From contig DASZHD010000035.1 of assembly GCA_035938175.1 (NCBI GenBank), positions 1 to 64,000 of the forward strand: 64,000 nt of DNA, written 5' to 3'. The DNA comes from DASRDE01 sp035938175. Its GTDB lineage: Bacteria > Vulcanimicrobiota > Vulcanimicrobiia > Vulcanimicrobiales > Vulcanimicrobiaceae. A program made the position numbers and the translations under genes. This document shows, piece by piece, positions 8,729 to 20,046 of this stretch. A model generated the notes under the pieces. The model did not search any database, had not been told where the DNA came from, and was given only the letters and a program-made list of their open reading frames with translations. Position 1 is the first letter of the stretch. Each line of letters opens with the position of its first letter.

Positions 8729-10159
8729 CTATTTCACGAGCGGTAAAACGTTGCTGGGCGTGAACGGATAAAACGTCATGACGATGACAACGACCGCGCA
8801 AACGGCGACGGAGACGTAGGCGAGCGGCGCAGCGGCCCGCACCGTTTCGTGCGGACGAACGTGCGGCTCGTACATCAACCGGATGATCTTGAAGTACGCG
8901 TACAGCGAAATTGCCGTTCCGGCGATCAGCAGACCGGCGAGCCACGCAAACCCCGTGCCGACATTCGTCGAGAGGATCAGGATCTTGCCCAAGAATCCCG
9001 CCGTCGGCGGAAATCCGGCGAGCGCGAGCAGGAAGAGCGACATCACTGCGGCGAGCACGGGGCGGCGATGCGCCAATCCTTGAAACGAGGCGATACGCGA
9101 ACCTTCTTCGTTATCGGACGACGAGAGCGCCGCGATTGCAAATACGCCCAGATTCATGAACGTGTACGCAACCAAATAGTAAATCGCGTACCGCACGCCG
9201 AGCGCGCTGGTCCCGGCAAGCGCGGCCACGACGTACCCGATTTGCGCAATTCCCGAATACGCAAGCAGCCGTTTGATGTCGGTCTGTGCGAGCATTCCGA
9301 GATTTCCGACGATCATCGAAATTCCGGCGACGATGAAGAACGGAATCAAAAGAGGAGACGACGACGCGTGCGGCACTGCGCCGTAAGCAAACCGTGCGAA
9401 CACCGCAAGCGTGCCCGCCTTCGTAACGACGCTCATAAACGCAGTAATGGGCAGCGGCGCGCCTTCGTATACGTCGGGAGACCACACGTGGAACGGAGCC
9501 AAACTGAGCTTGAAGGCGAGCCCGACCAGGAACAACCCTGCGCCGATCCAGTAGAGCGGATTCGCGGCAAGCGCCGGCGCGGCGAGCGCCGATAACAGAA
9601 CGCTGCCGCTCGCCCCGAAGAGCAGCGCCATTCCGAAGAGCAAGAATCCCGACGCCGTGGAGCTGAGGATCAAGTATTTCAACGCCGACTCTTGCGCGGC
9701 CGGCCGATCGGAAAGACCGCACAGGCAATAGAGCGCCAGCGACAGCAGCTCCAAGCCCAGGAAGATCGTCATGAGATTGGCGGCGCCCGCCATCAGCATC
9801 GCGCCCGACGTGCTCCATAGAATGAGCGCCGTCACACCGGCCATACGATCCGCGCGTCCGATATTGGCGCACATCGCGAGCGAAAACATTGCCGCCACGA
9901 TGATGATCTCTTCGAAGACGATCGTAAAGCCGCCGTTGATGAAACCGCCGCCGAACGCATCGTACGCCGGGGCATAGTATTGCATTCCTGCGTACACGCC
10001 GCCGGCGGCCAGGCCGGCGATGCCGATCCCGATCGAGACATAGCGGTTCGCGTGCTTGGGTGCGGCCAGATCCGCAAGGAGTACGAGCAGCGCGACGCAG
10101 CCGACGATAAAGAGCGGCGCGACCGCATTCCAATCTTGCGCGGTAAAGAGGTTGTTCAC
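8729..10159 (-). CDS. nuoN: NADH-quinone oxidoreductase subunit N
   Basis: The 476-residue polytopic protein is an antiporter-like proton-translocating subunit of the membrane arm of complex I. The proton_antipo_M core is visible, with HVWSPDVYEGAPLPITAF, a lysine-containing LKYLILSSTASG helix and LLAYSGIAQIGYV. It is the last gene of the operon and is followed by an intrinsic terminator. The GTG start overlaps the nuoM stop as GTGA, indicating translational coupling. Length is normal for NuoN (about 480). Confidence 0.95.
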   Translation of the reverse strand: MNNLFTAQDWNAVAPLFIVGCVALLVLLADLAAPKHANRYVSIGIGIAGLAAGGVYAGMQYYAPAYDAFGGGFINGGFTIVFEEIIIVAAMFSLAMCANIGRADRMAGVTALILWSTSGAMLMAGAANLMTIFLGLELLSLALYCLCGLSDRPAAQESALKYLILSSTASGFLLFGMALLFGASGSVLLSALAAPALAANPLYWIGAGLFLVGLAFKLSLAPFHVWSPDVYEGAPLPITAFMSVVTKAGTLAVFARFAYGAVPHASSSPLLIPFFIVAGISMIVGNLGMLAQTDIKRLLAYSGIAQIGYVVAALAGTSALGVRYAIYYLVAYTFMNLGVFAIAALSSSDNEEGSRIASFQGLAHRRPVLAAVMSLFLLALAGFPPTAGFLGKILILSTNVGTGFAWLAGLLIAGTAISLYAYFKIIRLMYEPHVRPHETVRAAAPLAYVSVAVCAVVVIVMTFYPFTPSNVLPLVK

Positions 10160-11583
10160 GGCCGCTCACCCACAACCGCGGCCGGCGCGGCGGCTACGCT
10201 CGGCATCGCGGAAAAACCCGTTGACAGCAGCGCGTGCGGATAACACCCGACTACGACGAGCGCTGCAAGAAGCGGGGCCAGCGCCAGCGCCTCCGTCAGC
10301 GTCAGATCGGCGCGTTGCGGAATGTCCGCGACCTCCGGGCCGTTGATGATGTCCTGCAGCAATCGCAGCATGTACGCCGAAGCGAGAACGATTGGGATCA
10401 GCGCAATCAGCGCCGGCCAAAATAATCCGGCTTTGAAAACGCCCGTCAGAATGACGAGCTCGCCGGCGAATCCGGCCAGTCCCGGCAGCCCGAGTGCGCC
10501 CAGCGCCGCGATCGTGAATGCGCCGGCGAGCTTCGGGTTGTGCGCGCCCAAGCCGCCGAGCCGCGTGAGCGATCTCGTTCCTTCGCGCTGTTCCACGTAG
10601 CCTAGTATAAGGAAGAGGGCGGCGCTGAAGAGCCCGTGAGCGACGATGTACACGATCACGCCGGCGATCGCGATCGGGTTCAAGCTGAAGATTCCGAGAA
10701 TGATGAGCCCGAGGTGGGAGAGGGATGAATATGCGACGACGCGCTTGCCGTCGGTCTGCACGAGCGCGACATAGGCGCCGTACAGCAGCGAAACGAGACC
10801 CATAATGATGAATATCCAACGCGTCTGCGCCATCGCCGCGCTCAAGAACGGCAGGCAAATGACGAGCAAGCCATAGACGCCGGCCTTGGATTGCACGGCG
10901 CTGACGACGCTGACCATCGGCGGCGGCGAATCGGCGTACGTCGCGGGCATCCAGGTATGAAGTGGAAATACCGGAGTTTTAACGGCAAAAGCAAATGCGA
11001 AGGCCGCGAATATCCACGGAGCCCAAGCGCCCAAAAGTTGGTGCGAGGTGCCGATGACGTCGGTGGAACCGTAAATGACGCCGAACGCCGCCGTAGCAAG
11101 CAATAGCAGCAAGCCGCCGGCAAAATTGTAAATCAGATAGCGCCACGCCGTTTCGCGGTGACCACCCCAGCCGACGAGCGCGAAAAACGGCGGGATGAGC
11201 ATCAGATCCCAGAACAGCGCGAATGCAAGCACGTCGCGCGCGGTAAAGACGCCCATCATCGAACCTTCGAGCATGAGCAGCAGCGCAATCATGACGCGCG
11301 GACGGTTCATGTTCGTCGACAAAATCGCGCAGAACGTGCAAAGCGCCAGCAGCAGAACCAGCCAGAACGAGATGCCGCTCCATGCGAAATGTAACGACGC
11401 GGTAAACGGCCGCGAGAGCCAGTGCGCGGTAACGTTGCCGTCACCTTGCGAGACCAGCGGCAAGAGGAACGTAATCGCGGCTGCGACGCATCCAATCGCA
11501 CGGCTCGCAGTCCTGTCGGTCGCGGGCAGCGCAAAAAGCACCGCACCGGCAAGCAGCGGAAGCAAAATCAGCACCAGCGACAT
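10156..11583 (-). CDS. nuoM: NADH-quinone oxidoreductase subunit M
   Basis: The 475-residue antiporter-like subunit pumps protons in the complex I membrane arm. Diagnostic segments are MLIPPFFALVGWGG, FPLHTWMPATYADSPPPMV and VAYSSLSHLGLIILG. The start used is the ATG at 11583, which shares one base with the nuoL stop (TGATG) and has GGAGG upstream, rather than the longer open frame extending into nuoL. Length is near the family norm of about 490-510. Confidence 0.95.
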   Translation of the reverse strand: MSLVLILLPLLAGAVLFALPATDRTASRAIGCVAAAITFLLPLVSQGDGNVTAHWLSRPFTASLHFAWSGISFWLVLLLALCTFCAILSTNMNRPRVMIALLLMLEGSMMGVFTARDVLAFALFWDLMLIPPFFALVGWGGHRETAWRYLIYNFAGGLLLLLATAAFGVIYGSTDVIGTSHQLLGAWAPWIFAAFAFAFAVKTPVFPLHTWMPATYADSPPPMVSVVSAVQSKAGVYGLLVICLPFLSAAMAQTRWIFIIMGLVSLLYGAYVALVQTDGKRVVAYSSLSHLGLIILGIFSLNPIAIAGVIVYIVAHGLFSAALFLILGYVEQREGTRSLTRLGGLGAHNPKLAGAFTIAALGALGLPGLAGFAGELVILTGVFKAGLFWPALIALIPIVLASAYMLRLLQDIINGPEVADIPQRADLTLTEALALAPLLAALVVVGCYPHALLSTGFSAMPSVAAAPAAVVGERP

Positions 11584-13553
11584 CAGCGCGCTCCTCCGGC
11601 CAACGCGTAATACACGGCAAAGCAGGCCGCCCCGAAAACCACGATAAGCGCGTATGCCCGCAGCAAACCCGTCTGGAAGCTTCGAACGAGCGTTCCCAGG
11701 AAGCGGTTCGTAATCACGACTTCGCGCACCGCGCCGTCCACGAAATGCGGGTCGACCCACTGCGAAAAGAACGCGCCTGCCGCCCGCGCAGGCCGAACGA
11801 ACAATACGTCGATCAGCTCGTTGAAGTAATACAGATGTACGAGAATCGCGGGAAGCGTCTGCGTTTCGCGCCGCAGACGTTCCGGTGCATCCGCAAGCGC
11901 AGGCGCGGTGGCGTAGCGCGCGTACGCGACGGCTGCGCCGGCGAGCAGCATCACGATCGCCAGCGCAGTAGTAACCGCTTCAGAGATCGCCGGCGGCGGA
12001 AGCGTCTCGCGCGGAAACGACTGCGCGAAGAAATGCGCCCACGGCGACGACGGCGTCACCATGATCCACCCGCCGATAAGCGAGAACACGCCGAGCACAC
12101 CGACCGGGACCGCCATCAGCCACGCCGGTGCATGAGCGTGGTGCGGTTCCTGATGCGCCGCATGCTCTTCCCGATCGACACCGACGGACGCCGGATCGAG
12201 ATCGCCGCGGTACGTTCCTAAAAACGTTACGAAGAACAACCGGAACATATAGTACGCCGTGATGCCCGCGGTAATGAGTCCCACGACCCACATCCAGACG
12301 TACCCGTGCTCCAGCGCGCCGTAGATCACTCGATCTTTGCTGAAATATCCCGCGAACGGCGGGCAGCCGCTGATCGCGAGCACGGCCGAAAGCATCGCCC
12401 AAAACGCAACGGGCGCGCGTTGACGCATCCCGCCCATCAGCCGGATATCCTGCTCGTCGGAGAGTTCGTGGATGATGATGCCGGATCCGAGAAACAAACA
12501 CGCCTTGAAAAACGCATGCGTGAAGAAATGCGCGACGCCGGCCGAATAGGCCGTCACGCCGACGCCCATGATCATGTAGCCGATCTGCGACATGGTCGAG
12601 TACGCAAGTATTCGCTTGATGTCCCATTGCGCGGTTCCCAGCAGCGCTCCGGCCAAAGCGGTGAGACATCCGACCGTACCGACGAGCGTCTGCGCATCGT
12701 GCGAAGCACTCCACAGCGGCGCGCAACGCGCTACGAGATATACACCGGCCGTAACCATCGTAGCGGCATGGATGAGCGCCGAGACGGGCGTCGGGCCTTC
12801 CATCGCGTCGGGAAGCCACGTATGCAGCGGCAGTTGCGCCGATTTGGCAGCGGCACCGATGAACAGAAACACGCAGGTCCAGAAGAGCCACGGATCCAGC
12901 GCATGCGGATTCGCGAAAACGTCGGCGAACGAGATCGACCCGATCCGCGCAAAGATGATGAAGATTGCGAACATGATGCCGACGTCGCCGACGACGTTGA
13001 TGACGAACGCCTTGCGCGCGGCTGCGACGGCGGTCGGCTTGAAGAACCAAAAGCCAATCAAAAAATACGACGCGAGGCCGACGAGGCCCCAACCGACGAG
13101 CAGTCCCACGAAGTTGTCCGAGAGCACCAGCGTCAACATCGCGAACACGAAGAAATTCATGTACGCGAAGAAACGCGCAATCGCCGAATCCGACCACATG
13201 TAGCCGATCGAATACAGGTGGATCAAAAATCCGACGCCGGTAATGATCAGCACCCAGATCAGCGCGAGCGGATCGAGCAGCAGCCCGAAGTTGAATCCGG
13301 GGAACCACGAGAAGAGCGCCTGATGCGCCCCGAGTGCGCCGTCCGAAGATTGCGTTCCGATCCCCCATGCCGCCAGCGTGGCGATAAACGAGACGGCCAG
13401 CACGGCACTTCCCAACCACGCGCTCATACGCTGCAACTGCGGCCCGAACGCCCAATTCAGGATCGCGCCGGCCAGCGGAAGCAGCCAAATGACGAAAAGG
13501 ACGGGGTAATTTCCGTCGATGCCCATGTGATGACTCACGCCGTATGCACTCAT
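11583..13553 (-). CDS. nuoL: NADH-quinone oxidoreductase subunit L
   Basis: The 656-residue largest antiporter-like subunit carries the proton_antipo_N region followed by the proton_antipo_M core (HTWLPDAMEGPTPVSA, LAYSTMSQIGYMIMG) and, near residue 545 onward, the C-terminal extension with an amphipathic stretch that forms the lateral helix in NuoL (LPAILVHLYYFNELID). A His-rich loop (EEHAAHQEPHHAHAPA, about residues 455-470) is a local peculiarity. The ATG overlaps the nuoK stop as ATGA. An internal ATG ten codons in (MGIDGNYP) is an alternative start. Confidence 0.95.
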   Translation of the reverse strand: MSAYGVSHHMGIDGNYPVLFVIWLLPLAGAILNWAFGPQLQRMSAWLGSAVLAVSFIATLAAWGIGTQSSDGALGAHQALFSWFPGFNFGLLLDPLALIWVLIITGVGFLIHLYSIGYMWSDSAIARFFAYMNFFVFAMLTLVLSDNFVGLLVGWGLVGLASYFLIGFWFFKPTAVAAARKAFVINVVGDVGIMFAIFIIFARIGSISFADVFANPHALDPWLFWTCVFLFIGAAAKSAQLPLHTWLPDAMEGPTPVSALIHAATMVTAGVYLVARCAPLWSASHDAQTLVGTVGCLTALAGALLGTAQWDIKRILAYSTMSQIGYMIMGVGVTAYSAGVAHFFTHAFFKACLFLGSGIIIHELSDEQDIRLMGGMRQRAPVAFWAMLSAVLAISGCPPFAGYFSKDRVIYGALEHGYVWMWVVGLITAGITAYYMFRLFFVTFLGTYRGDLDPASVGVDREEHAAHQEPHHAHAPAWLMAVPVGVLGVFSLIGGWIMVTPSSPWAHFFAQSFPRETLPPPAISEAVTTALAIVMLLAGAAVAYARYATAPALADAPERLRRETQTLPAILVHLYYFNELIDVLFVRPARAAGAFFSQWVDPHFVDGAVREVVITNRFLGTLVRSFQTGLLRAYALIVVFGAACFAVYYALAGGAR

Positions 13554-13870
13554 CCTTTTAGCAGCGCCACTTCATCGACGTCGACGTTCGCGCGGCTGCG
13601 GAACACCACGACGACGATGGCCAAGCCAATCGCGGCCTCGGCAGCGGCGACCGTGATGACCAGAAACGCAAAGATATGCCCCGCGTTGTTCAGCCATGCG
13701 CGCGCAAAGGCCAGAAACAGCAAGTTCGCGGCATTCCACATCAGCTCGATGCTCATCAGCATGATGAGCGGATTGCGGCGCAGCAGCACGCCGGCGACGC
13801 CGATTGCGAAGATGACGAAAGACAGGCTGATGTAGTCGAGAATTGCGGCGGGAAGCAGTGAAGCGTGCAC
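13550..13870 (-). CDS. nuoK: NADH-quinone oxidoreductase subunit K
   Basis: The 106-residue, three-helix subunit of the complex I membrane arm carries the two conserved membrane glutamates of the family in SIELMWNAANL and AAAEAAIGLA. The start codon is GTG (13870), three bases after the nuoJ stop. The length matches the family (about 100). Confidence 0.95.
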   Translation of the reverse strand: MHASLLPAAILDYISLSFVIFAIGVAGVLLRRNPLIMLMSIELMWNAANLLFLAFARAWLNNAGHIFAFLVITVAAAEAAIGLAIVVVVFRSRANVDVDEVALLKG

Positions 13871-13873
13871 GGT

Positions 13874-14479
13874 CTACTCCTCTCCCGCGCGCAGCACCGC
13901 CTCGCGCATTTCACGTTCGACGAGCCGCGCGCGCCGGCGGGTAGGCACGTACGGAGTCGCGTCGCCGGCAAGCAGAATCACGCCGATCACCGCGACCATC
14001 AGAATAAACGCGGTAATCTCGAACGGCAAAAGATACACGGTAAACAATGCGCGGCCAAAGTCCCCGACCGACCCGAAGACGTTTGCCGCACCGACCGGTC
14101 CCGCGATCGATGCACTGACGGCCCCGGCGTTTGCAGCAACCGGTGCGCGAGCCGCAGCATACACGCAAAAGCCGAGAAGGATCAACACGAACGCCAGCGC
14201 GGGAACGGCGATCTTCGGCAGCCGGTTCGGCCCCTCGGCGAAAGGCGATACGCCGCTGGACAGCAGTGCGATAACGAACAAAAACAGCATCAAGATCGCG
14301 CCGCTGTAGACGATCACCTGAATGACGGCCAAGAATTCGGCGGCGAGCGAAAAGTACATGACGGCGAGCGCTGCGAAATGCGCGAGCAAACCGACGACGC
14401 TGTAGATCGGCTTGCTTGCGGTGATGACGAATATCGCGCTGACGATTAAAACGAACGCGAGAATCGCGAACTCGATCAT
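13874..14479 (-). CDS. nuoJ: NADH-quinone oxidoreductase subunit J
   Basis: The 201-residue, five-helix membrane subunit (MIEFAILAFVLIV at the start, QVIVYSGAILMLFLFVIALL in helix 3, the family hallmark that contains the pi-bulge region). The ATG overlaps the nuoI stop as ATGA; the open frame further upstream lies inside nuoI and is rejected. The C-terminus is a charged, Arg-rich cytoplasmic tail (PTRRRARLVEREMREAVL). Confidence 0.93.
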   Translation of the reverse strand: MIEFAILAFVLIVSAIFVITASKPIYSVVGLLAHFAALAVMYFSLAAEFLAVIQVIVYSGAILMLFLFVIALLSSGVSPFAEGPNRLPKIAVPALAFVLILLGFCVYAAARAPVAANAGAVSASIAGPVGAANVFGSVGDFGRALFTVYLLPFEITAFILMVAVIGVILLAGDATPYVPTRRRARLVEREMREAVLRAGEE

Positions 14480-15078
14480 GATTCGGCGAGGCCCTTTTTC
14501 TGCGTCTTCAAGATACCGCCGCGCCAGGTAGCGTCGTAGCCTTTCTGCCAATCGGTCGTGGACTTGATCTCTGCGACGCGGCCGAGGTCGGCAGGGATTC
14601 CGTTGGGCCGGTCGTCCGGCGGCGTTCCGACGCCCGCCGAGGGCGGCACCAGCAGCCGGTCCTTGGCATAGATCAGCGATCCGCGCCGCAACTCCGACAT
14701 TTCAAAGCGCGGCGTGAGCGTGATCGCATCGGTGGGACACGCCTCTTCGCACATGCCGCAGAAAATGCACCGCAATTCGTCGATCTCGTACCGCTGCGCG
14801 TAGCGCTCGCCGGGAGACCGGCGATCCTCGGGCGTGTTTTCCGCCCCAATCACGGTGATGGCGTTTGCGGGACAGACGCTCGAACACAATTCGCAGCCGA
14901 TGCAGCGCTCTTTTCCGTCGGCGTACCGCCGCAGTTCGTGCAAACCGTGAAACCGCGGCGCGTGCTTCTTCTTCTCCGACGGATACTGGATCGTCGGCTT
15001 CTTTTGGAACATGTACTTGAACGTGACGCTCAATCCGGCGATCAAAGCCCCAACGTTGTAGAGTTTCTTACGTGCCAT
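14476..15078 (-). CDS. nuoI: NADH-quinone oxidoreductase subunit I (two 4Fe-4S)
   Basis: The 200-residue peripheral-arm subunit carries clusters N6a and N6b. Two ferredoxin motifs are complete: C59, C62, C65, C69 (CIGCELCSSVCP) and C104, C107, C110, C114 (CIFCGMCEEACP). An N-terminal amphipathic stretch docks to the membrane arm. The tail after residue 140 is Pro/Lys-rich and longer than in the shortest homologues. It lies 6 nt downstream of nuoH. Confidence 0.95.
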   Translation of the reverse strand: MARKKLYNVGALIAGLSVTFKYMFQKKPTIQYPSEKKKHAPRFHGLHELRRYADGKERCIGCELCSSVCPANAITVIGAENTPEDRRSPGERYAQRYEIDELRCIFCGMCEEACPTDAITLTPRFEMSELRRGSLIYAKDRLLVPPSAGVGTPPDDRPNGIPADLGRVAEIKSTTDWQKGYDATWRGGILKTQKKGLAES

Positions 15079-15084
15079 AACGTC

Positions 15085-16092
15085 CTATCCGCGAAGCGCG
15101 ACGACGACGGCCGTCACGATGAGGTTGAGCGTCGCCACGGGCAACAGCACTTTCCATCCGAATGCCATAAGACGATCGTAACGGAAGCGCGGGAACGTGG
15201 AGCGCAGCCAAATGTACATGAACATGAACAGGCCGACCTTAATCAGGAACCAGACGATGCCCGGAATCACCGTCAGGTGGAACGGCGCGTTCCATCCCCC
15301 CAGGAACAGCAGCGTCGCAATGCACGAAACGGTCAGCATGTTGATGTATTCGGCGATAAAGAACAACCCGAACCGCAATCCGGAGTATTCGGTGTTGAAG
15401 CCGCCTACGAGTTCCGCATCCGCTTCCACCAAGTCGAACGGTGCGCGGTTGGTCTCGGCGACGGCCGTGATGATGTAGATAATGAAGCCGATGAGCTGCG
15501 GAAAGAAATACCAGACCGTGGCCTGACCGCGCACGATGCCCGTGAGCGAGGTCGTACCGGCAAGGATCAGCACGCCGATCAGCGACATCGACATCGCGAG
15601 TTCGTAGCTGATCATTTGCGCCGTCGCGCGCACGCTGCCGAGCAGCGGATATTTGGATCCCGACGCCCAGCCGCCGAGCGAAATGCCGTACACGCCGATC
15701 GAGGTCAGCGCCAAGATGAACAGGATGCCGGCGTTCACGTCGCTGATCGCCCACACGTTGCCCGGCGACGGCTCGGAGAACGGAATCACGGCGTACACCG
15801 AAAACGCCGTAACGAGCGAGATGAACGGCGCAAGCCGGTAGATGAGCGGATCCGCAGTCTTCGGCGTCAGATCTTCTTTCAGAATCAGCTTCACGGCGTC
15901 GACCGCCGGCTGCAGTAATCCCCATGGACCGACGCGGTTCGGGCCGGGCCGCAATTGCATCCAGCCCATGACCTTGCGCTCGAACAACATCGCGTACGCG
16001 AACGTCGTGATGACGACGAATAACAGGACCGCGCATTTGATCAGCACCACCCACCAAATGCCCGCGGCAGGCGTCCACCAGGCGCCGTTCAT
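15085..16092 (-). CDS. nuoH: NADH-quinone oxidoreductase subunit H
   Basis: The 335-residue, eight-helix subunit forms the quinone chamber with NuoB and NuoD. The signature loop ETNRAPFDLVEADAELV, the GWMQLRPGPNRVGPWG segment and FAYAMLFERKVMGW are present. The ATG overlaps the nuoG stop as ATGA. Confidence 0.96.
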   Translation of the reverse strand: MNGAWWTPAAGIWWVVLIKCAVLLFVVITTFAYAMLFERKVMGWMQLRPGPNRVGPWGLLQPAVDAVKLILKEDLTPKTADPLIYRLAPFISLVTAFSVYAVIPFSEPSPGNVWAISDVNAGILFILALTSIGVYGISLGGWASGSKYPLLGSVRATAQMISYELAMSMSLIGVLILAGTTSLTGIVRGQATVWYFFPQLIGFIIYIITAVAETNRAPFDLVEADAELVGGFNTEYSGLRFGLFFIAEYINMLTVSCIATLLFLGGWNAPFHLTVIPGIVWFLIKVGLFMFMYIWLRSTFPRFRYDRLMAFGWKVLLPVATLNLIVTAVVVALRG

Positions 16093-18407
16093 CGCACGCT
16101 CTCCACAACGCCGGCTGGAACGCTCGCAGAGGCGGGACGCACGTTGACTACGGTAACGTACGCGTCTTCACCGAAGAGATTTGCCGGATCGTCCGGAAGG
16201 CCGCCGATGAGCGCGATCGCGCCCGCAGGCATGTGGTCGCGTACCTCTACCAGCAAGTCGTGCATGGTGCGTCCACCACTTTCGATGTCGATATAATCGC
16301 ACGTCGAGACGCCCAATCGCGCCGCGTCCGCGGCGCAAATCGCAGCCTCGGGCAGCGGGCGCAGCTCCGGCAAGCGATCGTCGTGCGCGCTCGTGCCGCC
16401 GCCGGCGAAGATATTCGTTTGCAGGACGACGCGCAGCGTCTTGTCATCGCGAGCAGCGCTTTCCGACGGACGCGCACTGACGCGGGCACCCGAGAGCGCC
16501 GAGCCGAAGCGCGCATCGCCAACCGTGAAATCCGGCGTCGCGGCAAGGCGTCCGATCACTTCCGCATTGAGGTCTTCAATCGAAGGCAGTGCTACGCCGA
16601 GCTTCTCCGCAAGTCCGATCAGGATCTCCAGATCGCTCAAAACGTTCGGCGGCGACTCCAGCGCAACGGCCGCATTGAGCGGCAGCACATCGCCGGCAAG
16701 GTTCGTCGTCGTTCCGGTCTTCTCGAACGCCGCCTTTGCGGGAAGAATCAGCGTCGCGTGTTTGGCGGTTTCGGTCATGAACAGTTCGCTGACGGCGACG
16801 AAGGGAATTTTCGCCAGCGCCGACCGCACGAATTCGCCGTCCGGATAGTGCAGCACGGGATTCGCACCGAAGATCGATAGCACGGCTAGCCCGCCCTCCG
16901 CCGCCGCGCGCAGCATCGCGGTGGTATCGCGCGCCGTTGCGGCCGGAAGCATGCCCATTGCTTCGGCGCCACGCGCGTTCGGCTGCTCTCCCGTGACGTA
17001 CGTCAAGAGTTGGGCTTGCACGGGAATCGCGTCCACGAGCGCTTTCGCCGCGGCAGGATCGACGCCGTCCCAGACGACGGCAATCCGGCCGGCACCGCGC
17101 GGCAACGCCGCAATCGCTTCTTCGATCGTCGCGACGTCGACGCTGGGAATCGGTGCGGGATAGCGCCGTTCCAAGGAAGCGATGCGAATGAGCTTCGCGT
17201 TCTTTTGAAACGCCGCTTTACGCACGCGCAAGTCGAAGATTGGAGCGCGCTCCGCCGCCGACTCGCCAAGAATCAGGATGGCGTCGGCGCTTTCGATATC
17301 GGCGAGCTTTCCGCCGTTGCGTCCAGGCTGCGCTTGGCGTTGGCGTCCCGAACGCCAATCGAGATTCTCTACTCCTTGCGCTCGCATCACATGCTGCAGC
17401 AGATACGCTTCTTCGTTCGTAAGCCGGCCGCCGCCGATCGCGCCCACAGTGGCCGGATTAATCGCAATCGCCTCGCGCAGCGCAGTCACCCACAGCTCGA
17501 GCGCGTCGTCCCAACCGATCTGAATCCATTCTCCGTCGCGCTTGTAAAGCGGCTGCGTGATGCGCGCACCGTCATCGTAGAACCCGATGTTGTACCGCCC
17601 GCGATCGCACAGCCACGTGTCGGAGATCGCGTCGTCCTCCTGCACGGACATCGTGCGCATCACCTTTCCGACGCGGACGTCCACGTGGATGCCGCAGCCC
17701 ACGGAGCACTGCGTGCACGAGGTCGTGGTGCGGCGCAGATCCCACGGACGCGAACGGAAGCGATACGTCTTCGACGTCAGCGCACCCACCGGACAGAGTT
17801 CCGTGACGTTCCCGGTGAAGTTGTGGCGGTACGGCTCGCCGGTCGCCGTCGCGATGATGTTCCGTACGCCGCGATCTTTCAGCACGAGCTCGCGTTCGCC
17901 GACGATCATGTCGTCGAAGCGCACGCAGCGCTGACAAACGACGCAGCGTTCTTCGTCCAACACGATCGTCGGTCCCAAATCGACCGCTTTCGGCTTGGCC
18001 ACCTTCGGATCGATGCTGCGCGAGTAATCTTGCCCGTACGCCATCGCGTAATCTTGCAAGTCGCATTCGCCGCCTTTATCGCAAATGGGACAATCCAGCG
18101 GGTGGTTCTTCAAATAGAATTCCAGCACCGCGCGCCGACCGTCGGCGGCTTTGTCGCTTTGCGTGCGCACGACCATGCCTTCGGAAACCGTGGTGTTGCA
18201 GCCGATTTGCAGTTTCGGTAATCCTTCGATCTCGACCAAGCAGATGCGGCACAATCCGGCGGGTCCCATCTTCGTGTGATAACAATAGACGGGAATCTCG
18301 CGGCGGATTTGCTTTGCCGCTTCCACGAGCAGCGTGCCTTTGGGGACTTGCACCTGCGTGCCGTCGATGGTCAGCGTAACGAGCTGAGGCTGTCCGTTTT
18401 CGGCCAT
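16089..18407 (-). CDS. nuoG: NADH-quinone oxidoreductase subunit G
   Basis: About 772 residues. The N-terminal 2Fe-2S ferredoxin domain has C42, C53, C56 and C70. The His-Cys motif has H102, C106, C109 and C115. The next 4Fe-4S site has C155, C158, C161 and C205. A further set, C231, C234, C238 and C267, matches the N7-type cluster that only some NuoG proteins retain. A molybdopterin-oxidoreductase-like domain fills the rest. The ATG at 18407 is 5 nt after the cupin stop and follows AAGGA closely; a GTG at 18422 overlapping the cupin gene is an alternative. The C-terminal domain has no visible molybdopterin catalytic Cys, as usual for NuoG. Confidence 0.95.
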   Translation of the reverse strand: MAENGQPQLVTLTIDGTQVQVPKGTLLVEAAKQIRREIPVYCYHTKMGPAGLCRICLVEIEGLPKLQIGCNTTVSEGMVVRTQSDKAADGRRAVLEFYLKNHPLDCPICDKGGECDLQDYAMAYGQDYSRSIDPKVAKPKAVDLGPTIVLDEERCVVCQRCVRFDDMIVGERELVLKDRGVRNIIATATGEPYRHNFTGNVTELCPVGALTSKTYRFRSRPWDLRRTTTSCTQCSVGCGIHVDVRVGKVMRTMSVQEDDAISDTWLCDRGRYNIGFYDDGARITQPLYKRDGEWIQIGWDDALELWVTALREAIAINPATVGAIGGGRLTNEEAYLLQHVMRAQGVENLDWRSGRQRQAQPGRNGGKLADIESADAILILGESAAERAPIFDLRVRKAAFQKNAKLIRIASLERRYPAPIPSVDVATIEEAIAALPRGAGRIAVVWDGVDPAAAKALVDAIPVQAQLLTYVTGEQPNARGAEAMGMLPAATARDTTAMLRAAAEGGLAVLSIFGANPVLHYPDGEFVRSALAKIPFVAVSELFMTETAKHATLILPAKAAFEKTGTTTNLAGDVLPLNAAVALESPPNVLSDLEILIGLAEKLGVALPSIEDLNAEVIGRLAATPDFTVGDARFGSALSGARVSARPSESAARDDKTLRVVLQTNIFAGGGTSAHDDRLPELRPLPEAAICAADAARLGVSTCDYIDIESGGRTMHDLLVEVRDHMPAGAIALIGGLPDDPANLFGEDAYVTVVNVRPASASVPAGVVESVR

Positions 18408-18412
18408 AGTCC

Positions 18413-18783
18413 TTAAATCCACACCGGTTCGGCAGTGCGCTCGCCGCCCGCGGTCCCGGTATTCACCGTCGTCTTGGGTTCGAGCAAAAGCAATTCTGTT
18501 CCGGGTATCGCAGCGGGCTTGTGCTCGACGCCGTGCGGAACGATCAGAAACTCACCGGGTCCGAAGACTTCGCAGCGTTCGTTGGCGCCGTCCCGGTAGT
18601 GCATCGCGATCTCGCCGGCCAACACCAAAAAGAGTTCGTCCTCGACCTCGTGATGATGCCAAACGAATTCCCCGTCCAGTTTGACGACCTTGACGTGAAA
18701 ATCGTTCAGCTCTCCGACGATTTTGGGACTCCACGTCTCCGAAAACGTGCGCAGTTTTTCGGCGAGGTTTATCTTTTGAATCG

Positions 18784-18787
<4 letters not shown>
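18413..18787 (-). CDS. Cupin-domain protein inside the nuo operon
   Basis: The 124-residue single cupin has both metal motifs: motif 1 WHHHEVEDELFLVLAG (His-His-His and Glu ligand positions, residues 43-58) and motif 2 PHGVEHKPA (His near residue 89). The ATG overlaps the nuoF stop as ATGA, and nuoG follows after 5 nt, so it is co-translated with complex I subunits. Stand-alone cupins of this type occur as small-molecule-binding or isomerase-like proteins. No catalytic role can be assigned. Its place between the genes for two iron-sulfur/NADH-module subunits suggests a link to complex I assembly or to protecting the NADH dehydrogenase module, which is inference. Confidence 0.88.

Positions 18788-20045
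<1,258 letters not shown>

Positions 20046-20046
<1 letters not shown>

Noticed and set aside
12306..13835. Long plus-strand open frame (509 codons) antisense to nuoL and nuoK
   Set aside because: It is a high-GC shadow of a conserved membrane subunit; the product is Arg/Asp/His-rich with no fold, and the nuo genes explain the region fully.
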